A stretch of DNA of 64,000 nt, taken from NCBI GenBank assembly GCA_963556255.1, contig OY744606.1, positions 3,757,692 to 3,821,691 of the forward strand, given 5' to 3'. The DNA comes from Allolobophora icterica (Eukaryota > Annelida > Clitellata > Crassiclitellata > Lumbricidae). Positions within the stretch are counted from its first letter, which is position 1; each line of letters begins with the position of its first letter. The notes under the pieces are model-generated. The model did not search any database, was not told the origin of the DNA, and saw only the letters and a program-made list of their open reading frames with translations. This document shows positions 41,786 to 52,039 of the stretch, piece by piece. The translations under genes were made by a program, and so were the position numbers.

Positions 41786-44100
41786 CACATTGCAGGTGGC
41801 TTGGCAACGTTCTTTGTTAACACCTCATTCAGACGACGTAACACGGCCTGAAGATCAGCATCCATTGACTGTTCTACAGGTTCAGGACGATTTCCTCTCA
41901 TTCGACACGTCTCAGATTCAGTTACGGCAGCGTTGGACGCTATGGTTAGCATCGTCCGTTCTTTAGAATCACCAGCGACAGAGTCAGCAACGGTTACGGG
42001 TGTTAAAGCCGCAGCATTAACTTGTGTTCCCGTTGACGTCGTCGTTACATTCGGGAGCATCACGTTCTGACCAAACAGTTCACGTAGTCCTTCTTTCACC
42101 AACTGACCAAACATGGAACGAAACTCGTTATTCATTGGCGGTTCCGTGGCCTTTAACCTGGCTCCCATGTTTCGGCATGTTTCAAGTTCAATTCCGCGAC
42201 GTTGCGGTTCTCTCATCGTTCCTTCGGTCATTGATCGACCACACAACGGCTTTGACGGAGCATTTTCAACATCACAGACGTCATTCACGTAGGACGTCCA
42301 TGTTGGTACCGTAGACTTGCCAGCAACTGTCCGTAGGTCTGCACCATAAACGGTAGTTACCTCTGTTTCGTTTGATGCGCGGTAGTCACGTTCTACTTGT
42401 GGCCAGCGTTGATCCTCCAGGACGTGTGTCGGTAATACCGGATAACGTTGAACGGCGTTACCAGCGTAGATCGGCAGTGACGACGTACATGTTTCACTTG
42501 ACGGGAATCCGCCGACACCACTCATCGCTGTTGCTGCATAACGGCCAGGGCGGACTAGTCCCCAAGTCGGATTCGGAGTTCCAGACCTGACTGAGTAGTA
42601 CACACCCAAGTCAGGGCGGTTCGCAGGCATTGACGGCGATAACGTAGTACCTTGGCGCGGAAACGTTGTCATGACGTCAAGGCCGGGCATTCTGTACATG
42701 GATTCAGCTCGAAGGACAGGCATGCACACAGGAGCGCGTCGAGGCGGAAGCGTGGACGTGACGTCGACACCAGCGGTGACGCTTTCAGGCTCAGGCAGAC
42801 GTGAAGGCATTGGCCACGACGACAGAGCACGTTGCGGCGGACGCATTGACGTGACGTAGGCACTTGTTACGACGCTTGCGGACTCAGGACGACGTAGAGG
42901 TACTGGCCACGACGACGGGGCAAGGTAAGGCGGAGACGTTGGCATGACGTAGGCACCAGCGACGACGTACGCAGGCTCTTTAGAGAAGGGCATGACGCAC
43001 GACGAAGGCTGTTCTCTTTGACCAACGGCGAAGCTTGCGTCGTTGTCTATCGGGCGAAGACTGGCCGACGGCAAGGTCGTGTCTCGATGACCTCCCGCAC
43101 CAACAAGGACGGGCCCTGCATCTGAGTCGACGGCAGCATAGGACATATGACGTTTGTTTGACTTTTCCTTTGCTGCAGTCCGGCCTTCCGTTTCCCGTTC
43201 ATCTGACAGCATCCTGTGTGGTTCTTCATCTGAAACTAGACACTCAGAGTTAATACCAAATTTCTTTACAGTTTGTCCTACATTCTCCCTATGTACTGAA
43301 CTAAACTGATTCTCTTCAGTGTCCTCAAAATCCAAACTAGTAGTTCTTGACAAAACATGACTTTCAAGCATATCTCTAGATCTGTATTGTTCCAATTCAA
43401 TATGGTCATGCATTTCACCCTCAGAGTCATCACCATCATCACCCAACACATGTGACACAGCATCATCCATTTCCAAGACTTCATCAGTCCTTAAATTCAA
43501 GTCTTCAAAATCACTCCATTTCCCAGCACCAACCGTAACACCTACACTTCTGATACCAGTTGTCGCGAGGGCCCCACCTTGGGTGCCCGTGCGCTGTGTT
43601 GGGCCCTGGTGCTGGACAGTGTCAAATGATTCGAAGGACTTCCTAGGTAGAGGGTGCCAGTCCTCTTGTCCGTAATACACGGCTGATTTTCCTTTCAGCC
43701 GCTCACTACGCCTAGGCTGGCCTAATGACAAGTTCCCCTCCTTTGACTCACCAATTTCTACTGCCTTTTCAGCATTTACCAGGACGGCTGAACGGCTGTC
43801 CGCGGTTTCCGGTCTGGAAACAAGGCCTCCCTTAAAGGCCTCCCCAGGATTCGAACTGGACCCATACACAGATTTATTGTTTATGTCAAGGGGAACTCCC
43901 TCTTCACCTAGGCTTCTCCTATCCAGGTCTGTAATTGAAGCCTGGGATCGAACCTCCCACTGGGCTGAACTCTCTGCTTCTAAGGAAGCTGGCGCCTTAG
44001 AAGTCTCTACTAACTGTGCCAATAGTATTTGAGTGACTTCTGCCTTTACACTAGCATCCTTTAACACCAATTCAATGAGTTCAGATTTGCTTAAACTCAT
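41785..44100 (-). CDS. ORF1 of the LTR element; starts inside the 5' LTR
   Basis: 771 aa from the ATG at 44100 (MSLSKSELIELVLKD). The first 180 codons lie in the LTR, and the frame then runs through the presumed primer-binding site into the interior, ending ATG TGA at 41785. It has an acidic N-terminal half and four ~35-residue Pro-rich repeats at about 42620-42990 (such as VTSMRPPQRALSSWPMPSRL). A conserved helix near the end reads SMFGQLVKEGLRELFGQNVM. No enzyme motif is seen. It may be an N-terminal Gag extension or an accessory protein. Confidence 0.7.
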   Translation of the reverse strand: MSLSKSELIELVLKDASVKAEVTQILLAQLVETSKAPASLEAESSAQWEVRSQASITDLDRRSLGEEGVPLDINNKSVYGSSSNPGEAFKGGLVSRPETADSRSAVLVNAEKAVEIGESKEGNLSLGQPRRSERLKGKSAVYYGQEDWHPLPRKSFESFDTVQHQGPTQRTGTQGGALATTGIRSVGVTVGAGKWSDFEDLNLRTDEVLEMDDAVSHVLGDDGDDSEGEMHDHIELEQYRSRDMLESHVLSRTTSLDFEDTEENQFSSVHRENVGQTVKKFGINSECLVSDEEPHRMLSDERETEGRTAAKEKSNKRHMSYAAVDSDAGPVLVGAGGHRDTTLPSASLRPIDNDASFAVGQREQPSSCVMPFSKEPAYVVAGAYVMPTSPPYLAPSSWPVPLRRPESASVVTSAYVTSMRPPQRALSSWPMPSRLPEPESVTAGVDVTSTLPPRRAPVCMPVLRAESMYRMPGLDVMTTFPRQGTTLSPSMPANRPDLGVYYSVRSGTPNPTWGLVRPGRYAATAMSGVGGFPSSETCTSSLPIYAGNAVQRYPVLPTHVLEDQRWPQVERDYRASNETEVTTVYGADLRTVAGKSTVPTWTSYVNDVCDVENAPSKPLCGRSMTEGTMREPQRRGIELETCRNMGARLKATEPPMNNEFRSMFGQLVKEGLRELFGQNVMLPNVTTTSTGTQVNAAALTPVTVADSVAGDSKERTMLTIASNAAVTESETCRMRGNRPEPVEQSMDADLQAVLRRLNEVLTKNVAKPPAM
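43545..43558 (-). other. Candidate primer-binding site
   Basis: On the coding strand TGGTATCAGAAG starts two bases after the 5' LTR. TGGTATCAGA resembles sites complementary to an initiator tRNA-Met 3' end. The match could not be tested against this species' tRNAs. Confidence 0.6.
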
Positions 44101-44879
44101 TATTTTAATATTGTCAAACAAATTAAACTTAAATGCGCAATTACATAAAATTGTCCTGTCCTTGTTTCTTTTCAATGATAATTAACATTAAACCTTAAAC
44201 TAGCAGTAAAGAGTTCAACGTCTTAGCATCTATACAAAATTACATTTGCAATTGACCTTCCACTAGAGATCAGTCCTTACAAGTGATGCGCGTGCACGTC
44301 AGGGCCTCGCTTTACTTACGAGGGTTACTACTACACAGTGATGCGACGCCTGAGCATAGAAAGGGAAAGGCGGACAATCCCCAAATTCTTACTTGCTCAT
44401 CGACACCGATAATTTAACTGGCGAATACTATTCCGGGCCAGAAAACATTACTTCTAGGTCAAAAATAAGAATAATACAACAGGTTGCCTGCTTAGGAAAG
44501 GACGTCCTGACAAGCTGTCCGTCGAGCGGCGAACTGTCTTCTCCCAATTCGTCCGTTCGCAAAGTCCGGCGACGATCGGCCCAAATTTCGATCTTCCGAT
44601 GCGGAAATGTCGAACGATTCACTGTTCGAGTCCCCTTTTTCCCAAGTTCACGAAGGAATTCCGAAATGTCGATTAATTTCGAATTATTTCGTCGAAACTT
44701 TCTAGGAGAGCTTTCTCGCTTCGACCCTTCACAATGGCCTGCATCGTCAACACTGACACTGCTCGGGCTAAACTCAATGCTTAGCCTAGCCTAGCCTAGC
44801 CTAGCGCGCATGCGCTGTCGCCTGGGGCGGCCTTAGGTCACGCATTTCTTTAGCGCTAGAGGCGATGCACTTCGCCACA
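43561..44879 (-). repeat. 5' LTR of the LTR retrotransposon
   Basis: Same length and ends as the 3' LTR. Differences noticed: position 43838-43840 region (GGCCTCC here, GGTCTCC there) and 43946 region (GGGATCG here, GGGATTG there). Encodes the first 180 residues of ORF1. Confidence 0.95.
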
Positions 44880-45040
44880 ATATGATGTCATATGCATGTG
44901 TTATACTGTACTTTTATGAGTCACTCTGAGTCATTTTCAGTGTAAGACTACGAGTGGCAGACAGGGGACGGGTGTGGATGGGAGGAGACGGGGAGCTGTG
45001 CGTCCAATTTTTTAAGCCTGGCGGCGCCCCTGCAATTAGC

Positions 45041-45824
45041 TGAATAGATTTTCCGTAGTAGGTTAGTAAGTCTGTTAAAAAGTGACACTGGCCGAACACT
45101 GATTGTCATGATTTAGAGTCAGATTTGAAGTATCTCGAGTAGCTTTGAGCTATTTCCGAAAATTTTCTTCGAAGAGTGAATGCGTACATCTGCTAATCTT
45201 CTTTTCTTGTGAATTTTCGTATTTTTTCCCGCATACTCTGTAACAATATTCAACTATTAGTTATACATATAATCACATTATTAATTCATAACAACCATTC
45301 TATAACCATGTTTGCGGGTGGAACGGTAGCGGATTGGTTCGAGCCACCTATACAATTGAAACTGTTACTATGCATAGTATGTAGCTAGTGGAACAAGTCT
45401 TACAACTGCTTCGCTTAAAAGATTCAAATCTGCTGACCTCGCGAACGAACTAAATGCAACATGACTAATTAAAAGTAGTTCAAAAGTTACAGGTTGTTGA
45501 CTACAGCAGTATACTGCCCATAAGCAGTGATGGACGGCCACAACCGACACAGTCGGGTGAGCAAGCTCCATTCCTGCCTCGTCGTTCACATGGAGCCAAT
45601 GTAGAACCCATATTCCCACATGGGACCCATATACTGCATTGCCCATTGGTTCTCATCTAGTGCTCATGCAGATGCTTTTAGGGATTGCTCCTCGTGGCTC
45701 TGGTCACTGAAGGATCGTCCAATCGCAGGACCAGGACTTTAAACAGGATTGCTGCCTATGAAGGACACTTGCTTCAACCGACCCCATTTGTTTGGTCGAT
45801 TAAGATGGTAATGATGTTACGCAC
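45041..45824. other. No gene seen
   Basis: Contains a CCCATAT...ATGGGACCCATATAC cluster (45610-45640) related to those at 10230 and 35010. The remainder shows no frame or element. Confidence 0.5.
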
Positions 45825-46118
45825 CATTGCTGCTGTCCAGAGTGTAGATGACTTCCGCTTCACTGTATCCGTTGGACGCAACGCATTTGTACTGACCGAG
45901 GCGGCTCTGACCACCGTCAATTTCGTTCTGCATGAGTAGAACGAGTGACCCATTGGCCGCAATTATGACCGTCGCGCTCTCCTGGACAACAACGTCGTTG
46001 TAGTACCAAGTGCGAACGACAGAAGTGCTGCCGTCAGTTGTCGTCTGACAATCGAGAACTTCGTTGGTGTAGGGAACCCAGACAATACTGCCACCCACCG
46101 AAGTAATCTTCGTATGCG
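45825..46118 (-). CDS. L1CAM: Second copy of an L1CAM-like Ig exon (about Ig5)
   Basis: A 294-nt exon homologous to 1-279, with acceptor CTTTAAG and donor AATG/GTGCGT. It encodes a whole Ig domain: Cys in VLDCQTTTDG, Trp in RTWYYNDVVV, Cys in GQYKCVASNGYSE. The frame is open and the phase fits the exon at 46880-47050. Both copies differ at many third positions but keep the protein, which argues for function or recent loss. Confidence 0.7.
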
Positions 46119-46135
46119 CTTAAAGCAACATGACA

Positions 46136-46450
46136 CAAGCACACCTTTAAATTGATTGTATTAGCATAACTCAAGGAAACCTTTACATTTATGTTAACAT
46201 AACACAAGCGCACCTTTACAATTATATTAACATAACACAAGTACACCTTTACAATTATATTAACATAACACAAGCGCACCTTTACAATTATATTAACATA
46301 ACACAAGTACACCTTTACAATTATATTAACATAACACAAGTACACCTTTACAATTATATTAACATAACACAAGTACACCTTTACAATTATATTAACATAA
46401 CGCAAGTACACCTTTACAATTATATTAACATAACACAAGCACACACACCT
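46136..46450. repeat. 33-bp tandem repeat, about nine units
   Basis: The unit is ACACCTTTACAATTATATTA followed by ACATAACACAAGT, repeated with very few changes. It lies in the intron between the two duplicated Ig exons; only one unit-like stretch exists in the first copy (about 285-310). Confidence 0.95.
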
Positions 46451-46879
46451 TTGCAATTATGCACCACACCTCGTCATTTCATTCGCATAGCGGTTTCTGT
46501 CTTGTAATCGTAATGGGAATATACAAATTTCTAAAGCGCTACTCTACAGTCAAACTGGGAGGCACCGGTTTATTGACGAGCGCCTCTCTATGTCAGAGAG
46601 GTTTCCAGATGTCAAAGAAAGATCCGAGTCCGGTTGCCAGACTGACCAGTGAGAAGAGGTAGAAGAGCAGCTAAGGACGATGATTTTTTGAAGGAGGACT
46701 TGATGGATTAGGGTATTCCCATATCGGCGTTATGGTGTAAAATGGCCACCTGTTTACTCGGATAAGTCACGTATTCTACGGACATCATTATTCCAAACTT
46801 CTAGAGAGGACATAGCCTACCCTATAACAACGGACCCATATATTACTATGGTTAATGTCCACATGAAGTCTTGTTATAC

Positions 46880-47050
46880 CTAAAACGTTGAGGTATCCTT
46901 GGGCGAAGCTGTATCCGTATTCGTTACTAGCGTTGCACTGGATGTTCATCAGATCTCCGGAGTTTCCTTCGTAGCAGGTCTTACAGACGGTGTAGATCGT
47001 CTGAGTTTTCGAATCGGCGCTCAGACTGAACTTCGGAGGAAGAGAACCAG
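46880..47050 (-). CDS. L1CAM: Second copy of the L1CAM-like Ig4 second-half exon
   Basis: 171 nt, exactly as at 1005-1175, with acceptor CGCCAG and donor GTATAA. Encodes SLPPKFSLSADSKTQTIYTV and MNIQCNASNEYGYSFAQGYL. No other Ig exon was found between here and 54 kb, so this is a two-exon fragment placed upstream of the main gene's Ig1. Confidence 0.75.
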
Positions 47051-47207
47051 CTGGCGATGACAAGAGGCATACACAATTTAAGAATTCGCATGAAATCAAC
47101 TTCTGCATCCATAGCTCTGCACCCTTAGCTTTGCACCTATAGCTCCACACCTACGACGCTTTAACGCATGAACGTGCAAATCGTTTCCGCTGGAGAGGCC
47201 TGCTGTA

Positions 47208-47335
<128 letters not shown>

Positions 47336-47339
47336 CAAC

Positions 47340-47640
47340 GATTTAAGCGGGTGTCGCTTATTGCGAGAAGAAGTGGAAGGCGGAGGATCAGATGAGTCAG
47401 GGTAGGAGTTCCTGAAAAGGTGAGACTTCAGTTTTGAATGGAAAGCCCGGGGTGATACATAGAGGAGCACGAGGAGGAGGATGGAGGACGGGTTGCAATG
47501 ATGATGTAGGAACCGAGAATCTGCCGATTTCAGGGGGATCGTTCCAGAGGCGTGGTGCTGTGTTGGATATGACTCGGCTGGAGAACTTGAGATGAATTGT
47601 CATCTCGATCTTATGATATAGCTATGGATACATATATCTG
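47340..47640 (-). repeat. LINE 3'-end fragment
   Basis: Minus strand: SSRVISNTAPRLWNDPPEIG, then after a slip AFHSKLKSHLFRNSYPD: the usual C-terminus of a CR1/L2-type reverse-transcriptase ORF, ended by the triplet tail. Confidence 0.7.
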
Positions 47641-48389
47641 TGGCTTGTATCCACATGAATTCTGTATTACCGATAAGTACCCTGACAATAGGATCGAAGA
47701 CTGTGGAGATATCGATGAGAATCGATGAAAAGACGAGGCGTTGAACAACGAAATGACCCTTGTCATCATGGTCTTTTTGTCTTCAGATCGAAGAATGGAG
47801 GATTGATGAAGCAGTGGGGCTGATGGAATACACACATCACAGGTCGGAGCTGTTGGTGAGTGGGTGGGCGAGTGGGTGGGTGAGTGGGTGGAAGTCAGAA
47901 TCAGACGCTGATGCCCAGAACACTATTGTCGGTCGGTGAAGAATGGAAACGTTGTCACCACGCGGAAGACTGGAAGAAGCGGTTGATCATCTTTCGCGCA
48001 TATTGAACAGATGGGACAGCATCCTCTTAAAGAGTTGAGATGAAAGTTCGTTGAGCTGGTTTCGAATCTGCAGCACGTATCTCATATCTGCTGGCTGTCG
48101 ATAACGTGAGGAATTCACTTGGTTTGAGAGGTAACGGTAGAACGAACTGATTTCTCTACATTCTATCAAGGTGATTCCGTTTCTCCATCAAATATCACAA
48201 TAGGTTATATCTGCTTTCTTTATGGAAGCAGGTAACCATTGGACCACTTCAGACTAGGAAATGACAAAATTTTCTGAATACACTCTATCATTTTCTGTCC
48301 TAGAGAACTTCTAAACTCGAAGCGGATTGTCTTTGAAGACCGGCGCTGTCTAGAAATATATTGGGATTCTCTAACCAGTTGAAGTCGAT

Positions 48390-50398
48390 AATAATAATAA
48401 TAGCAGAGATTTAAGTGCCATAGTTCGTAAACAGTCGAAAGGAAATCGATGCAACGATTCAGAAGCACTGGGAGCAGGGAGATCAGTCCAGATAGGCCTG
48501 TTTGAAAAGTTCGGTCTTTAAGTTTTTCTTAAAAGTGGCCAGAGTCATAGAGATCCTGATGTTGGTTGGTAGGTTGTTCCAGATTCGAGGGGCGGACGAG
48601 GTGAAAGATTTTGATGCAGTTGTAGTGCGACACCGATGAAGGACAAGGGTTCGGGTTCCAGATGACCGCATGTTTCTCGATGGCATGTGGTTGTGAAGAA
48701 GGTCGGAGAGATATGACGGAGTATGTGTTGTGATGCAGTTATAGGTGATAACGGAGATTTTGTAGATGATCCTTTCCTTGACGGGTAGCCAGTGGAGGGA
48801 TTTGAGGAGTGGCTTGCTGCTGGCACGATATGGGGAGTTGCATACGACACGAGCAAGGTTGTTTTGGATGCGTTGTAGAGAGGTTAGATTTTTTGATGAT
48901 GTCCCGTAGAGAAGGCTGTTGCAATAGTCAAGGCGAGAGTTGACTATCCCACAAGCGATGGTGTTTGCAAGGTTTTCTGTGAGAAAAGGTCGGATGTGCC
49001 TGAGAGCCCGGGTATGAAAGTTGGTGGAGCGGATGATTTCAGAAACTTGGAGATCCATTGACATTGTCGAGTCAAGTTTCACGCCGAGAATTTTTACACT
49101 GGTTGACGTGTTTATTGCTGTGTTTGAGAAAGTCGGATTCAGAGGATGATGTTTGGCAATTTGTGGTCTGGTTCCAAAAACTATGGCTTCTGTCTTGGAA
49201 GGGTTTAGAAGGAGACCATTTTCCAGGAACCAACGGTTTACGGCATCTGCACAGCGAGTGATGTTGTCACAGCTATTGTCCCCAGGTGTGAGGGAGGCAT
49301 AGAGTTGCGTGTCATCAGCATATTGGTGGTGTTGGATCCCGAAAGATTGGATGAGAGAACTAACTGGTGAGATGAACATGGAGAAAAGAAAAGGACCAAG
49401 AACACTACCCTGTGGAACTCCGGTGGTGGAGGGCAAAGTTTCAGATTTGGCAGAGTCTAGGGCGATGAAGAAGTGCCTCCCTTCAAGATAGGATGCCAGC
49501 CAGTTTAAAGCGGTGCCGGTAACGCCAAAAGCTTCTTGTGCACGGGCGACCAGCAGCCTGTGGTCCATAGCATCGAAAGCGGCCGAGATATCAAGTGAGA
49601 AAAGAAAGGTTGCCGAGCCGTTGTCAACGTTCGAGAGTATGTCATTTGTAACTTTCAGGAGGGTTGTCTCAGTAGAATGACCAGGTCTGAAACCAGATTG
49701 AAAAGGGTTGAAATTGGGACAGCTGGTGATATGTGGGAATAGTCTGGCGAGTGCGAGTTTTTCTAGGATCTTGGAGATGGTGTTGAGGTTTGATATCGGC
49801 CGTAGGTTTGACAGATCTGAAGGATCAAGACCATCTTTTTTTAGCAGTGCGGTGACTTGGGCGGATTTGAAGTTTGTCGGGAAACGGCCTGATTGGAAAG
49901 AGAGGTTGGCAAGGTGAGCAATAAGCGGAGCGAAAAGATCTGGGCAGGATTTAAGAATCTTAGTGGGTAGGTAGTCAAGTGGTGATGTTTTGGGCTTAAG
50001 GTTGAGTATTAGCCTTGAGACCTCATCGATGGTTACCAGGGAGAAGTCTGACATGAGCTGTGGTGTTGATGGAAGGAGAAAGGAAATGTCGATGTGAAGT
50101 AGAGGTTTAAGACGATCCAGGATTGTGTGTTTTATTTTTTTTAGTTTGTCATTAAAGAATGCAGCTATTTCGTTACAGCGGTCTTTGGCATTAGATGTAT
50201 CATTTACAATCGGTGATTTCTTTTTATGATGGAGCAGTTCTTTAGCGATTTGCCAGGTTTTCTTAGAGTCACCATTGGCCTCAGTTATTCGGTCCTGGTA
50301 GTATTCTCGCTTGGACTTCCGGATTTCGCTGTTTGCTGTGCGGCATGCTGCTCGGTAGGATATTCGATCCGATTCAGCTCCCGTCCGTCTGTAGGCCT
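48390..50398 (-). mobile_element. 5'-truncated CR1/L2/Jockey-like LINE
   Basis: A 2-kb insertion in block A' with an uninterrupted reverse-transcriptase frame and a (TTA)n 3' tail at 48390-48402. Its 5' end is missing (starts inside the linker after the endonuclease). Block A shows the target without it. Confidence 0.88.
48483..50398 (-). CDS. LINE reverse transcriptase, partial ORF2
   Basis: Open from the 5' truncation (linker residues ANSEIRKSKREYYQDRITEA) to the stop at 48483. RT motifs include LSNLRPISNLNTISKILEK, SLDISAAFDAMDH, TGVPQGSVLGPFLFSMFI and YADDTQLYA (catalytic YADD). After the RT come LHWLPVKERIIYKISVI and the C-terminal PRIWNNLPTNIR. The endonuclease is absent because of truncation. 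The frame is intact over about 640 codons, so the copy is young. Confidence 0.93.
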
Positions 50399-50568
50399 AC
50401 AGCGTTTTTAATTGATCAGTATTAGCTACACAACAAGTCATCTACTGATCTTTTGTTTATCTCATCATAAAACAGGATGATTAGCAAAACCTTAAGTCTA
50501 ATACATCCTATTGACCGTACGAACTTTTGATAAATACTAACGGGGATGACTAGATAAGCACATTCTGA

Positions 50569-50896
50569 CAGGGGCGTAACTTTAGTCTAAAAAGTGGGGG
50601 GTACCGATACTTTGGTCTAAAAAGTGCCCCGGGGTACCAATTTCTTCTCCACTATCGCTTTTCGCATGGTGGCCATTTTGAACATATTCCCTGTCAGTAT
50701 TCTCATTAATTTTGGCTCTCTGTTTACCTATGTATCTAAGTACTTTCGCACTTTTGGCGGAGATTGCATTCTCTGGGAAGGCACAATAATAAAAATATTG
50801 ATTGACATTGTTTAAAAAGTGGGGGGTACAGTACCCCCCAGTCCAAAAAGTGGGGGGTACGGGTACCCCTCGTACCCCCCACAAATTACGCCTATG
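50569..50896. mobile_element. hAT-like MITE (CAGGGGCGTAAC ends)
   Basis: Ends CAGGGGCGTAACTTTAGTCT and GTACCCCCCACAAATTACGC then CTATG are inverted repeats. 328 bp, non-coding. The flanks repeat CACATTC, and block A has the uninterrupted site. A second, split copy surrounds the Polinton. Confidence 0.8.
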
Positions 50897-50956
50897 CACA
50901 TTCAGCTTTTTCTCTCCGGGAATCGTCTTATTGCATTACATTTGAAAGATTGTCAC

Positions 50957-51762
50957 CATAGATGTTAAAAACGTTTTTTTCGTTTTTTATTTTTTTTCCA
51001 AAAAACGTCGTTTTTTCGTTTTTTATTTTTCTTATCGTTTTTTTCCGTTTTATTATATAACTTTATTTATTTATTTATTTACTGTCTGTTAATGTTTTAA
51101 GTTTCTGTTTAATTTTTTGTCTGATGTCCCTTACGTTGTCTCCGTACTTTCAAGGATTCAGCTGATTTACCTCACTATTTACGTTATCATTTGAGAAATA
51201 AATACTTTATGAAATAGCACAGTACAAGAAATAAAGTTATTTCTAAGTTATCTAAAATGCTAAAAGAAAAGGGTGCGGAATGGATTCACGTTACTTTGAT
51301 AAACGAGAAAGACAAACTCAGCATTGGCTAAATTGAAATGCATTTACTGTGAGAAAGTTTACACTATAGGCCCTATAGGCCGTAGTCTATACCTCCAAAG
51401 TTTAGTTTTTAATTGTGTTAGTTTAGTCAGCATGGACTTAGGGCCTATGTGGACTTATGTTAGCAATTTAACCTTGAAAAAATTTCAATATTTTTTATTT
51501 CTCAATTTCTTATTAAACAAAACTTATAAGAAATAAAATAATTGTTGTAGATTGATGTTACTTAGTGTTTACTAACAAAGTTGTGTTATTTGCTGATTAA
51601 ATTCTGTAAACAAGGTTGTTAATTTTAAATTTCAAGATGCGAGAGAGTCCAATTATTTTCTTTTTTCGTTTTTTTCCGTTTTTTTCCCCGTTTTTTATTT
51701 TTTTGAAAAAACGACGTTTTTTCCAGTTTTTTATTTAGTTTCTATCGTTTTTAACAACTATG
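50957..51762. mobile_element. Unclassified element with 17-bp inverted ends and poly-T-rich arms
   Basis: CATAGATGTTAAAAACG on the left and CGTTTTTAACAACTATG on the right are inverted with one mismatch. Both arms contain CGTTTTTT/CCGTTTTTT tracts around AT-rich, non-coding sequence. No clear target duplication was seen. Confidence 0.55.
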
Positions 51763-52039
51763 TTCTAAACAGTACAAGGAGCAAGGGCGACCCAAAATGG
51801 GCATAGGCCCGCTAATTACGGTAGCCCATACTCAAAGCATATATAAATGGCTGGTATAAGATTATCAGAGATAACACCAAAACGAAACAAAATATGAAAA
51901 CAAGAAAAGTGAAGGCAATAATTCAGTTTAGACGTTGAACCTTCTCCGCAATCGACAGATCAATTTATCAACTTTATATCAGTGACATACTATGAAGCAG
52001 GCAAAGACGTTGGCGTTTACTGTAGGCCCATATGTACAA

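Larger units (their letters stand above)
37053..44879 (-). mobile_element. Young Ty3/gypsy-like LTR retrotransposon, gag-protease only
   Basis: Two 1,319-bp LTRs of equal length enclose 5.2 kb. The flanks share the 4-bp duplication ATAT (37049-37052 and 44880-44883). Reading the LTRs side by side I saw only two differences, so insertion is recent. Transcription is on the minus strand, judged by the coding frames. Gag and aspartic protease are present but reverse transcriptase, RNase H and integrase are absent, so movement would need another element's enzymes. Confidence 0.93.
36904..45032. mobile_element. hAT-type MITE split by the LTR retrotransposon
   Basis: Left end CAGAGGCGCCGCCAG and right end CTGGCGGCGCCCCTG are inverted repeats flanked by a perfect 8-bp duplication CAATTAGC (36896-36903 and 45033-45040). 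Without the LTR element the MITE is about 298 bp. The LTR element at 37053-44879 sits near its middle. Confidence 0.92.
47678..50956. repeat. Block A', duplicate of 35302-36258 carrying two insertions
   Basis: Matches block A from about 47678 to 48390, resumes at 50398 and again at 50897-50956. The breaks are a LINE (48390-50398) and a MITE (50569-50896), for which block A is the empty site. Confidence 0.9.

Noticed and set aside
44101..44175. 25-residue extension of LTR ORF1
   Set aside because: Its first codon is TTG; the first ATG is at 44100.
46136..46450. Regular 33-bp repeats that could suggest a CRISPR array
   Set aside because: The units are head-to-tail without unique spacers and lie in an intron of an animal gene, so it is an ordinary tandem repeat.
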